From positions 1 through 64,000 of the forward strand of contig JBOEGN010000046.1 in the NCBI GenBank assembly GCA_050633445.1: DNA of 64,000 nt, written 5' to 3'. Both the position numbers and the translations under genes were made by a program. Source of the stretch: Thalassobius sp050633445. GTDB taxonomy: Bacteria > Pseudomonadota > Alphaproteobacteria > Rhodobacterales > Rhodobacteraceae. Under the pieces are notes generated by a model, which had not been told where the DNA came from, ran no database searches, and saw only the letters and a program-made list of their open reading frames with translations. Every line of letters begins with the position of its first letter. Positions within the stretch are counted from its first letter, which is position 1. This document shows positions 1-7,262 of the stretch, piece by piece.

Positions 1-267
1 AAGGTCGAATGCGATCAGGGCCGTGACATGGGCTATGACGGCAAAACGCTGATCCACCCGGCGCAGGTTCCAGTCACGAACGAGGCGTTTGCCCCCTCTG
101 ATGCGGAACTGGACCTGGCCAAACGCCAGATCGCCGCGTTTGAGGAAACCGAGGCCAGCGGGCAGGGCGTTGCCGTTGTTGACGGCAAGATTGTCGAAAA
201 CCTGCATGTCGAAACCGCGAAAAAGACCCTGGCCAAGGCGGCAGCTATTGCCGAACTGGCTGGTTAA
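1..267 (+). CDS. mcl1: L-malyl-CoA/beta-methylmalyl-CoA lyase, C-terminal end (partial)
   Basis: Only the last 88 residues are present; the reading frame is open from base 1. The segment with DMGYDGKTLIHPAQV is typical of the HpcH/HpaI-CitE lyase family, whose Ile-His-Pro-x-Gln block lies near the end of the TIM barrel. Enzymes of this group cleave malyl-CoA and beta-methylmalyl-CoA to acetyl- or propionyl-CoA plus glyoxylate in the ethylmalonyl-CoA pathway. That assignment rests mainly on context: mesaconyl-CoA hydratase lies 0.8 kb downstream and ecm/ccr at 9.5-13.2 kb. A citrate lyase beta-like enzyme of other specificity is possible because the catalytic N-terminal part is outside the window. 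Confidence 0.72.
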   Translation, partial: KVECDQGRDMGYDGKTLIHPAQVPVTNEAFAPSDAELDLAKRQIAAFEETEASGQGVAVVDGKIVENLHVETAKKTLAKAAAIAELAG

Positions 268-304
268 CCCTCTATAGTCGCCCAGGATAATCACGGAGAT
301 TCTT

Positions 305-847
305 ATGATCTGGCTCATTCTGGGCGTGCTGCTTTGGTCGGGCGCGCATCTTTTTAAACGTGTTGCGCCTGACATGCGCGCAACCCTTGGCGACAAGGGC
401 AAAGGGCTGGTGGCGCTGTTGCTGCTGGTCTCGGTCGTGCTGATGGTGATCGGCTATCGCGGGGCGGAAGGGGCGTTTTTCTATGGCCGCTCGTCCGCGC
501 TGGTGGGGATCAACAACCTGCTGATGCTGCTGTCGGTCTATATGTTCGCCGTGTCCGGCTTGAAGACCAAGCTGGCGCAATACATCCGGCATCCGCAACT
601 GACCGGTGTCAAGCTGTGGGCCGTCGCGCACCTGCTGGTGAACGGGGATGTGCCAAGTTTCATCCTGTTCGGCGGCATTCTGGCCTGGGCCGTGGCCGAG
701 GTCATTCTGATCAGTCGCCAGACAGACTGGGTCAATCCCGCCCCCGCCCCGATGAAAAACGAGGTTCGCGCCGTAATCGGCACCATCGCGATTTATGCCG
801 GGCTGATCCTTGTGCACAAGGGTCTCGGCTACACTCCATACGGATAA
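305..847 (+). CDS. NnrU-family integral membrane protein
   Basis: A 180-residue, strongly hydrophobic protein with about five membrane segments, starting with MIWLILGVLLWSGAHLFKR and containing a conserved-looking HPQLTGVKLWAVAHLLVNGD loop. This layout matches NnrU-family proteins, first named from denitrification loci; relatives occur in many non-denitrifiers and their biochemical role is not established. The gene starts 37 bases after the lyase and ends 4 bases before the DUF1737 gene, so it probably belongs to the same transcript. No denitrification genes are visible here, so a role in nitric oxide metabolism should not be assumed. Confidence 0.75.
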   Translation: MIWLILGVLLWSGAHLFKRVAPDMRATLGDKGKGLVALLLLVSVVLMVIGYRGAEGAFFYGRSSALVGINNLLMLLSVYMFAVSGLKTKLAQYIRHPQLTGVKLWAVAHLLVNGDVPSFILFGGILAWAVAEVILISRQTDWVNPAPAPMKNEVRAVIGTIAIYAGLILVHKGLGYTPYG

Positions 848-851
848 GATT

Positions 852-1055
852 ATGAAACTTTACCGCTTTCTGACCGAGGATGACACCTCGGCCTTCTGCC
901 ACAAAGTCACCGCTGCCCTGAACAAGGGCTGGGAACTACACGGGGAACCGACCTATGCCTTTGACGCTGCTAACGGTGTCATGCGCTGCGGTCAGGCCGT
1001 CGTGAAAGAGGTGGATGGCACCTACACCCCAGATACGAAGCTTGGAGAACACTGA
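852..1055 (+). CDS. DUF1737 domain small protein
   Basis: A 67-residue protein beginning MKLYRFLTEDDTSAFCHKV. The pattern of a short beta strand, a helix with AALNKGWELHG and a closing strand matches the DUF1737 family of small proteins of unknown function. A longer in-frame start upstream would overlap the NnrU gene, so the ATG at 852 is preferred. The TGA stop shares its last base with the ATG of the mesaconyl-CoA hydratase gene, which implies translational coupling. Conservation next to mch may be simple operon hitch-hiking; nothing in the sequence indicates catalysis. Confidence 0.7.
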   Translation: MKLYRFLTEDDTSAFCHKVTAALNKGWELHGEPTYAFDAANGVMRCGQAVVKEVDGTYTPDTKLGEH

Positions 1056-2086
1056 TGGCGAAAACCAATCCGGGTCGCTTTTTCGAAGACTATAAAATCG
1101 GTGACGTGATCAGCCACGCCGTACCGCGCACCGTGGGCGAGGGCGAGCGCGCCCTGTATCACGCGCTGTATCCGGCCCGCCACGCGCTGTATTCCTCGGA
1201 CGAATTTGCCCGCGACAGCGGCTTGCCCGAAAGCCCGCTGGACGATCTGGCCGCGTTCCACGTGGTGTTCGGTAAAACCGTCCCCGACGTGTCGCTGAAC
1301 GCCGTCGCCAACCTGGGCTATGCCGAAGGGCGCTGGCTGAAGCCGGTGTTTGCCGGGGACACGCTGCGCTCGGTCTCCGAGGTGATTGGGCTCAAGCAGA
1401 ACTCGAACGGGAAATCCGGCGTGGTCTATGTCCGCACCCGCGGTGTGAACCAGCTGGGCGAAGTCGTGCTGGAATACGTCCGCTGGGTGATGGTGCGCAA
1501 ACGTGATCTGGACGCGCCCGCGCCCGAAACTGTCATCCCCGAGCTGAATAAGGTCATCCCCGCCGAGGATCTGGTGATCCCCGAGGGGCTGGACTTCTCG
1601 AACTACGATTTTGTTCAGGCGGGCGAGCGGCACCGTTGGGGCGACTACGAAGTGGGCGAGAAAATCGACCACGTGGATGGCGTCACCATCGAAGAAGCCG
1701 AGCACATGATCGCCACCCGCCTGTGGCAGAACACGGCCAAGGTGCACTTTGACGCCACATTCCGCCCGGATGGGCAGCGGTTGATTTATGGCGGTCACGT
1801 GATCTCGATGGCGCGGGCTCTGTCGTTCAACGGTCTGGCGAATGCGCAGATGATTGTGGGTCTGAACGGTGGGGCGCATGCGAACCCCTGTTTCAGCGGC
1901 CTGACCGTCAAAGCCTGGTCCGAGGTTCTGGACAAGGCCGAAACCGACGCGCCGGGTGTTGGCGCGATCCGCCTGCGTCTGGTCGCGACCACTGGCGGAG
2001 AGCCGTTCGAGCTGAAGGGCGAAGACGGAAAATACAAACCCGAAGTCCTGCTGGATCTGGACTATTGGGCGCTGATGCCGATGTAA
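1055..2086 (+). CDS. mch: Mesaconyl-CoA hydratase (beta-methylmalyl-CoA dehydratase)
   Basis: 343 residues with two MaoC-like hot-dog folds. It begins MAKTNPGRFFEDYKIGD, and the two halves carry similar FEDYKIGD and WGDYEVGEKI entry motifs around residues 9 and 196. The enzyme interconverts mesaconyl-CoA (C1 form) and beta-methylmalyl-CoA in the ethylmalonyl-CoA pathway, immediately before cleavage by Mcl1, whose gene end lies upstream. The hydratase signature near GGHVISMARALSFNGL in the second half fits the family. The length is close to characterised Rhodobacter-type enzymes. Cytoplasmic; translationally coupled to the preceding DUF1737 gene. Confidence 0.88.
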   Translation: MAKTNPGRFFEDYKIGDVISHAVPRTVGEGERALYHALYPARHALYSSDEFARDSGLPESPLDDLAAFHVVFGKTVPDVSLNAVANLGYAEGRWLKPVFAGDTLRSVSEVIGLKQNSNGKSGVVYVRTRGVNQLGEVVLEYVRWVMVRKRDLDAPAPETVIPELNKVIPAEDLVIPEGLDFSNYDFVQAGERHRWGDYEVGEKIDHVDGVTIEEAEHMIATRLWQNTAKVHFDATFRPDGQRLIYGGHVISMARALSFNGLANAQMIVGLNGGAHANPCFSGLTVKAWSEVLDKAETDAPGVGAIRLRLVATTGGEPFELKGEDGKYKPEVLLDLDYWALMPM

Positions 2087-2134
2087 CTGATATACGCTGA
2101 GGGTTAGCGTAGAACAGCGCAGTAAAAGTGTTAT

Positions 2135-2165
2135 CGAGGCCGTCACCTTTTGTTTGGCGGCCTCG
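2135..2165 (+). terminator. Stem-loop downstream of mch, weak terminator candidate
   Basis: A perfect 8-bp inverted repeat (CGAGGCCG at 2135-2142, CGGCCTCG at 2158-2165) encloses a 15-nt loop about 50 bases after the mch stop codon. There is no T-run after the right arm, so intrinsic termination would be inefficient. It could instead stabilise the 3' end of the mch transcript. Confidence 0.35.
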
Positions 2166-2367
2166 AATCCATACAGCAACAATCCTTTACGATGTTTTCC
2201 GAGCGGCCCCAACGCCAGGCTTTTGCCATTTGGGGCAAGATACATGGCATTGATGGGGCGAATGCCGTTGCTGCAAACGCATTCGACATGCAGCATGTTA
2301 GCGATGCAGGTGCAGCATTCCCCGTGGAATCGGAATAATTCCCGACAAATTCAATCAAATTTTGCTT

Positions 2368-2398
2368 TGTGATCACGCACAGGAATTGTGTGATCACA
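2368..2398. promoter_or_regulatory. Tandem palindromic operator candidate upstream of sdhC
   Basis: TGTGATCAC at 2368-2376 and the perfect palindrome TGTGATCACA at 2389-2398 are spaced 21 bases start to start, about two helical turns, placing both on the same DNA face. Between them CACA and TGTG extend a larger imperfect dyad. They lie 120-150 bases before the sdhC start in an AT-rich stretch. The half-site TGTGA resembles CRP/FNR half-sites, but there is no six-base spacer, so a different regulator is more likely. Confidence 0.5.
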
Positions 2399-2519
2399 TT
2401 CTTGGATTTTTCTGACATTTCTGTGAAATTTGGTGCAATGCACAGCGCCGAAGCAGGTGACAAAAGGCAAAAAAAGTCTCATAAGACCAACAAGCAAGGG
2501 AACCCTGAAAGGATCTGAT

Positions 2520-2903
2520 ATGGCCGATGTGAAACGGGTCGAGCGCCCTCTTTCGCCGCATCTTCAAATCTATCGCCCGCAGCTGACCTCGATCACCTCT
2601 ATCCTGACGCGCATTACCGGGAACGCTTTGATCGTTTCCGCGCTTCTGGTTGTATGGTGGTTGCTGGCCGCTGCGACCAGCGCGGAATACTATGACATTG
2701 CCGACGGCATATTGACCTCGTGGTTTGGCGATATCGTCTTTACCCTGTCAGCGCTGGGCGTCTGGTACCACTATCTGGCCGGTCTGCGTCACCTGTATTT
2801 CGACGCGGGCAAGGGCCTGGATATTCCCACCGCCGAAAAGCTCGGCTGGGCCTGCATCATCGGTTCGGTTGTTTTGACCGTTCTGACCATTGTGATCGTG
2901 TAA
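2520..2903 (+). CDS. sdhC: Succinate dehydrogenase cytochrome b556 subunit
   Basis: 127 residues. The N-terminus MADVKRVERPLSPHLQIYRP is the typical SdhC opening, followed by three membrane segments and the HYLAGLRHLYFD motif, which carries the expected heme-ligand histidine. It anchors complex II and forms part of the quinone site, passing electrons from succinate to ubiquinone. An open frame begins further upstream at 2430, but the ATG at 2520 is preceded by AAAGGA (2508-2513) at normal spacing and gives the family start. First gene of the sdhCDA-(sulfotransferase)-sdhB operon. Confidence 0.93.
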   Translation: MADVKRVERPLSPHLQIYRPQLTSITSILTRITGNALIVSALLVVWWLLAAATSAEYYDIADGILTSWFGDIVFTLSALGVWYHYLAGLRHLYFDAGKGLDIPTAEKLGWACIIGSVVLTVLTIVIV

Positions 2904-2913
2904 GGAGGCCAGA

Positions 2914-3285
2914 ATGCGTTACCTGACCGCACGCAAACGCGCCGAGGGCAAAGGCGCCTCGCATACCGGAACCGAGCATCACTGGTACATGACCGTCAGC
3001 GCCGTTGGCCTGGCGTTCCTGGTGCCTCTGTTCGTGTTCGTCTTTGGACGCGCCCTGGGTGGCAGCCACGCCGAAGTTCTGGAAACTTTCGCGCGCCCCA
3101 TCCCGGCTGTCCTGACCGGACTGACCCTGTTCGTTGCCATGCGCCACTTTGCCAAAGGCGCGCAGATGATGATCGAAGACTACGCGCAAGGGACCTCCCG
3201 CAAATTGGCCGTCATGTTCGTGACCGGCTTGTCCTATGTCCTGATCGCCGTGGGCCTGTTCGCCCTGGCCAAGATCGCGCTGTAA
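2914..3285 (+). CDS. sdhD: Succinate dehydrogenase membrane anchor subunit
   Basis: 123 residues with three predicted membrane helices. After a short basic cytoplasmic start (MRYLTARKRAEG), the HHWYMTVSAVGLAFLVPL segment and the later HFAKGAQMMIEDY motif match SdhD anchors, the latter marking the end of the second helix near the quinone pocket. It starts 10 bases after sdhC and ends 13 bases before sdhA, consistent with one polycistronic message. The upstream AAGGAGG is a strong ribosome binding site. Inner membrane. Confidence 0.92.
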   Translation: MRYLTARKRAEGKGASHTGTEHHWYMTVSAVGLAFLVPLFVFVFGRALGGSHAEVLETFARPIPAVLTGLTLFVAMRHFAKGAQMMIEDYAQGTSRKLAVMFVTGLSYVLIAVGLFALAKIAL

Positions 3286-3298
3286 GGAAGCAAAAGAA

Positions 3299-5110
3299 AT
3301 GGCAACTTACGAATACGAAACCCACGAATATGATGTGGTCGTGATCGGCGCCGGTGGTGCTGGCTTGCGTGCGACCCTGGGTATGGCCGAACAAGGCCTG
3401 CGCACCGCTTGTGTGACCAAGGTTTTCCCGACCCGCTCGCACACGGTTGCGGCGCAGGGTGGCATCGCGGCGTCCCTGTCCAACATGGGCCCCGATAACT
3501 GGCAGTGGCATATGTATGACACCGTCAAGGGCTCGGACTGGCTAGGTGATACCGACGCGATGGAATACCTGGCGCGCGAAGCCCCCAAGGCCGTGTATGA
3601 ACTGGAACACTATGGTGTGCCCTTCAGCCGGACCGAAGAAGGCAAGATCTACCAGCGTCCTTTTGGTGGTCACACCACTGAATTTGGCGAAGGCCCCGCT
3701 GTGCAGCGGACCTGTGCCGCCGCCGACCGGACCGGCCACGCGATCCTGCACACGCTGTACGGTCAGTCGCTGAAAAACAACGCTGAATTCTACATTGAAT
3801 ATTTCGCTATCGATCTGCTGATGAGCGATGACGGCGTCTGTCAGGGTGTTGTCTGCTGGAAGCTGGACGACGGCACCATGCATGTCTTCAACGCCAAGAT
3901 GGTCGTTCTGGCCACGGGTGGTTACGGGCGTGCCTATTTCTCGGCCACGTCGGCCCATACCTGCACCGGCGACGGTGGCGGCATGGTGATGCGCGCGGGC
4001 CTGCCGATGCAGGATCTGGAATTCGTGCAATTCCACCCCACCGGTATCTACGGTTCGGGCTGTCTGATCACCGAAGGCGCGCGCGGCGAGGGGGGTTACC
4101 TGACCAACTCCGAAGGCGAGCGTTTCATGGAGCGTTACGCGCCCCAGTACAAGGATCTGGCGCCGCGTGACTATGTCTCGCGTTCGATGACCATGGAAAT
4201 CCGCGAAGGCCGCGGTGTGGGCGCCGAGGGCGATCACATCCACTTGAACCTGTCGCACCTGCCCGCCGAGGCCCTGGCCGAACGCCTGCCCGGCATTTCG
4301 GAAAGCGCCAAGATTTTCGCCGGTGTCGATGTGAACAAAGAGCCGATCCCGGTTCTGCCGACCGTGCACTATAACATGGGCGGTATCCCCACCAACTATT
4401 GGGGCGAAGTGCTGAACCCGACCGAAGAAAATCCGACCGGTGTCGTGCCTGGCCTGATGGCCGTGGGCGAGGCTGGCTGTGCCTCGGTGCATGGGGCCAA
4501 CCGCCTGGGCTCGAACTCGCTGATTGACCTTGTGGTGTTTGGCCGTGCCTCGGCCATCCGTGCCGGTGACGTTGTTGATCGTGACGCGGCAATCCCGCAG
4601 GCCTCGAAAGACAAGATCGAGAAGGTCTTTGCCCGTTTTGACGGTCTGCGCTATTCCAAAGGTGCGATCCCGACCGCAGATTTGCGTCTGGAAATGCAAA
4701 AAACCATGCAGCGTGACGCAGCCGTATTCCGGACCGCCAAGACCATGGCCGAAGGTGTCGAATCGATGACCGAGATCGCCGGCAAGATGGGTGACGTAAA
4801 GGTCACTGATCAGTCGCTGGTCTGGAACTCGGACCTGATGGAGACGCTGGAGCTGACCAACCTGATGCCCTCGGCCCTGTCGACCATCGTTGGTGCCGAA
4901 GCCCGCAAAGAAAGCCGCGGCGCCCACGCGCACGAGGACTTTACCCAGCGGGACGACGAAAACTGGCGTGTTCACACTGTCAGCCGCATCGACGAAAGCG
5001 GCACCAAGGTGGAGCTTAGCTATCGTCCGGTGATCGCCGATCCTCTGACTACCGAGGAACAGGGCGGCATCAACCTGAAGAAAATCGCGCCCAAAGCGCG
5101 GACGTTCTAA
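3299..5110 (+). CDS. sdhA: Succinate dehydrogenase flavoprotein subunit
   Basis: 603 residues, the usual SdhA length. A dinucleotide-binding GAGGAG motif lies near residue 17. The RSHTVAAQGG segment near residue 47 contains the histidine that carries the covalent FAD. HPTGI near residue 244, TEGARGEGG near 257 and HGANRLGSNSL near 400 form the dicarboxylate active site. It oxidises succinate to fumarate on the cytoplasmic face of complex II. A very long open frame on the opposite strand (3542-5182) is an artefact of codon bias. Normally sdhB would follow directly; here a sulfotransferase-like gene intervenes. Confidence 0.96.
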   Translation: MATYEYETHEYDVVVIGAGGAGLRATLGMAEQGLRTACVTKVFPTRSHTVAAQGGIAASLSNMGPDNWQWHMYDTVKGSDWLGDTDAMEYLAREAPKAVYELEHYGVPFSRTEEGKIYQRPFGGHTTEFGEGPAVQRTCAAADRTGHAILHTLYGQSLKNNAEFYIEYFAIDLLMSDDGVCQGVVCWKLDDGTMHVFNAKMVVLATGGYGRAYFSATSAHTCTGDGGGMVMRAGLPMQDLEFVQFHPTGIYGSGCLITEGARGEGGYLTNSEGERFMERYAPQYKDLAPRDYVSRSMTMEIREGRGVGAEGDHIHLNLSHLPAEALAERLPGISESAKIFAGVDVNKEPIPVLPTVHYNMGGIPTNYWGEVLNPTEENPTGVVPGLMAVGEAGCASVHGANRLGSNSLIDLVVFGRASAIRAGDVVDRDAAIPQASKDKIEKVFARFDGLRYSKGAIPTADLRLEMQKTMQRDAAVFRTAKTMAEGVESMTEIAGKMGDVKVTDQSLVWNSDLMETLELTNLMPSALSTIVGAEARKESRGAHAHEDFTQRDDENWRVHTVSRIDESGTKVELSYRPVIADPLTTEEQGGINLKKIAPKARTF

Positions 5111-5162
5111 GCCAAACGGGGTGGCCATGGCGGCCATCCTATTCACCCAGGGTATCCAAGGT

Positions 5163-5987
5163 ATGAACCAGATGACGCACAAAATGGATCAGGCAGGGCA
5201 GGGGATTGTTCCCACCGCTCCGCGTATCCTGTGCGTCGGGACCCACCACAAAACCGGCACCATCTGGATGCAGCAGGTCTTCAAGGCTTTGGCTGCGGCG
5301 CTGGACCTGCCCAAATTCTCGATGTGGAAGCGCGCGGTCAAACGGCTTCCGACCGAGGGGCGCGTTCTGGGCGCCAATTGGGATTCGGCCTTTCCGGCAG
5401 AGCTGATGGCACGGAACGACGTTCTGTTCCTGCATATCATTCGGGACCCGCGCGACGTACTGCTGTCCGGCGCGCGCTACCATGAAACGGCCTCTGTTAA
5501 GAAAGAGGACTGGCTGCACGAACCCGAACCGGCGTTCGACGGTCAGACCTATCAGCAAAAACTGCTGAGCATTGCCGACCCCGAGGATCGCATCCTGTTC
5601 GAGATGGAACACAAACATGCCGAAACGCTGCAACAGATGCTGGATTGGGACTACGACAACCCCAACAGTATCGAATGGCGTTACGAGGACTTGATCGCTG
5701 ACATCAACTGCACCCTGTTCCGCGACGCCCTGACCCGCTTCGGTCTGACTGCAGAGCAGGTTGAAATCGGTGTGAAAGTGTTCTGGGACAACAGCCTGTT
5801 CGGCGGCATGGCAGATCCGACACAGCGCAATGCGGCTGTGGCGGGGCATGTCAGCTCAGGGCAGGCGCGGCAATGGCCGGGGAAGATGACCGATCGTGTG
5901 GCTCAGGCCTATCGCGACCGGTTTGGGGACGCCCTGATTAAACTTGGATACGAGAACGACACTAACTGGCTGGGCGCGCTGCACTAG
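5163..5987 (+). CDS. Sulfotransferase-family protein inserted in the sdh operon
   Basis: About 274 residues. A PAPS 5'-phosphosulfate loop HHKTGTIWM lies near residue 27 and a 3'-phosphate motif RDPRDVLLSGARYH near residue 94, both hallmarks of PAPS-dependent sulfotransferases. The acceptor is unknown. Several starts are possible (GTG 5121, ATG 5127, 5163, 5172); conserved sequence begins after 5220, so 5163 is a compromise and none has an ideal ribosome site. The gene lies in the same direction between sdhA and sdhB with 50 and 31-base spacers and no terminator, so it is probably co-transcribed. This placement is unusual and suggests an insertion into a core operon. Confidence 0.8.
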   Translation: MNQMTHKMDQAGQGIVPTAPRILCVGTHHKTGTIWMQQVFKALAAALDLPKFSMWKRAVKRLPTEGRVLGANWDSAFPAELMARNDVLFLHIIRDPRDVLLSGARYHETASVKKEDWLHEPEPAFDGQTYQQKLLSIADPEDRILFEMEHKHAETLQQMLDWDYDNPNSIEWRYEDLIADINCTLFRDALTRFGLTAEQVEIGVKVFWDNSLFGGMADPTQRNAAVAGHVSSGQARQWPGKMTDRVAQAYRDRFGDALIKLGYENDTNWLGALH

Positions 5988-6018
5988 CAGCACCCGATGC
6001 CGAGCGAGAGGTTAAGAT

Positions 6019-6798
6019 ATGGCTCAATTCACGCTTCCTAAGAATTCGAAGATCAAGACCGGCAAGACTTGGCCGAAGCCCGAGGGCGCGACCAATCTGC
6101 GGAAATTCCAGATTTACCGCTGGAGCCCGGACGAAAACGAAAACCCCAGCGTCGACACCTATTTCGTCGATATGGACAAGTGTGGCCCGATGATCCTGGA
6201 CGCGCTGATCAAGATCAAGAACGAGATCGACCCCACGCTGACCTTCCGCCGCTCGTGCCGCGAAGGGATCTGTGGGTCCTGCGCGATGAACATCGACGGG
6301 ATCAACACCCTGGCCTGTATCTATGGCATGGACGAGATCAAGGGCGACGTGAAGATCTATCCGCTGCCGCATATGCCGGTGGTCAAAGATCTGATCCCCG
6401 ATCTGACGCATTTCTATGCCCAGCATGCCTCGATCATGCCGTGGCTGGAAACCAAGACCAACCGCCCCGCGAAAGAGTGGAAACAGTCCATCGAGGACCG
6501 TAAGAAGCTGGATGGTCTGTATGAATGCGTGATGTGCGCCTCGTGCTCGACCTCGTGCCCCAGCTACTGGTGGAACTCGGACCGTTACCTGGGCCCGGCC
6601 GCGCTGCTGCATGCCTATCGCTGGATCATCGACAGCCGCGATGAGGCCACCGGCGAACGTCTGGACGACCTGGAGGATCCCTTCAAGCTGTACCGCTGCC
6701 ACACCATCATGAACTGCGCCAAGACCTGCCCCAAGGGTCTGAACCCGGCCAAGGCAATCGCCTCGATCAAGCACATGATGGTCAACCGCACGGTGTGA
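6019..6798 (+). CDS. sdhB: Succinate dehydrogenase iron-sulfur subunit
   Basis: 259 residues with the three expected cluster motifs: CREGICGSCAMNIDG and a following cysteine for the [2Fe-2S] centre near residues 80-97, CVMCASCSTSCP near 170 for the [4Fe-4S] centre, and CHTIMNCAKTCPKGLNP near 228 for the [3Fe-4S] centre. It carries electrons from SdhA to the membrane quinone site. GAGAGGTTAAGAT precedes the ATG. The gene is followed by a strong intrinsic terminator at 6821-6849, marking the end of the operon. Confidence 0.96.
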   Translation: MAQFTLPKNSKIKTGKTWPKPEGATNLRKFQIYRWSPDENENPSVDTYFVDMDKCGPMILDALIKIKNEIDPTLTFRRSCREGICGSCAMNIDGINTLACIYGMDEIKGDVKIYPLPHMPVVKDLIPDLTHFYAQHASIMPWLETKTNRPAKEWKQSIEDRKKLDGLYECVMCASCSTSCPSYWWNSDRYLGPAALLHAYRWIIDSRDEATGERLDDLEDPFKLYRCHTIMNCAKTCPKGLNPAKAIASIKHMMVNRTV

Positions 6799-6820
6799 TC
6801 TTAGGCACATATGAAATCAA

Positions 6821-6849
6821 AAGGGTCGGCCTAGCGTCGGCCCTTTTTT
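6821..6849 (+). terminator. Rho-independent terminator of the sdh operon
   Basis: A 10-bp stem (6821-6830 with 6836-6845, two G-T wobbles), five-base loop and a run of six T at 6844-6849 lie 23 bases after the sdhB stop codon. Confidence 0.88.
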
Positions 6850-6973
6850 CGTTGCCCTGAGGGAAATCTGCAAATGCTGCATAGCGGCATTTCGGTTTTG
6901 GGGGATGTCATCGCGCCGAAAATGCCTACATTCGCTCGCATGGGAGGACGTTCAAACACCGAAAGGTACGACA

Positions 6974-7120
6974 ATGTCCAACGCGCTGAAAACCCCCGAA
7001 CAATTGGCTTCTCTGAAGGCTTTGGAACAGGCTTATGAATATTATTCGCCTGGCGAATACGTCCCCGCAAAGGCCGAGGACGAGCCGGTGGAGTATTTTG
7101 AATACGCCGCTGCGGCCTAA
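6974..7120 (+). CDS. 48-residue acidic, tyrosine-rich microprotein
   Basis: Begins MSNALKTPEQLASLKALEQA and ends with an acidic stretch containing YEYYSPGEY and VEYFEYAAAA; five glutamate-tyrosine or tyrosine-glutamate steps occur in the last 30 residues. AAAGG lies 8 bases before the ATG. The gene sits alone between the sdh terminator and its own strong terminator (7148-7178), so it is a separate transcription unit, which supports it being a real gene. The N-terminal half could form an amphipathic helix. I do not recognise a family; function unknown. Confidence 0.68.
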   Translation: MSNALKTPEQLASLKALEQAYEYYSPGEYVPAKAEDEPVEYFEYAAAA

Positions 7121-7147
7121 ATTCAGGCATTTTCCAGCCTACAGTTG

Positions 7148-7178
7148 CGCCCTCTCGTGCCCCGAGGGGGCGTTTTTT
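7148..7178 (+). terminator. Rho-independent terminator after the microprotein gene
   Basis: A 10-bp GC-rich stem (7148-7157 with 7163-7172, one G-T pair), a five-base loop and TTTTTT at 7173-7178, located 28 bases after the microprotein stop codon. Confidence 0.9.
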
Positions 7179-7262
7179 GGTGCGGTATTTGACTTTGGTG
7201 CCGGGTCTTGCCACAGCTTAGACATGCAGCCTTAACGACGCGCTGAACCCAAGAGGCACTGA

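Larger units (their letters stand above)
2087..2519. other. Intergenic region mch-sdhC, no convincing gene
   Basis: This 433-base gap contains the stem-loop at 2135-2165 and the paired palindromes at 2368-2398. Short open frames on both strands (for example 2150-2338 plus and 2143-2463 minus) have no recognisable product or good ribosome binding site. The right part is AT-rich, as expected for the sdh promoter. A small RNA cannot be excluded but I see no specific sign of one. Confidence 0.6.

Noticed and set aside
2150..2338. 62-codon frame upstream of sdhC as a small gene
   Set aside because: No ribosome binding site, no conserved features, and overlaps the stem-loop at the 3' end of mch.
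3542..5182. 546-codon open frame on the minus strand across sdhA
   Set aside because: Antisense shadow of a strongly expressed GC-rich gene; composition is His/Gly/Arg-rich without domains, and sdhA is unmistakable on the plus strand.
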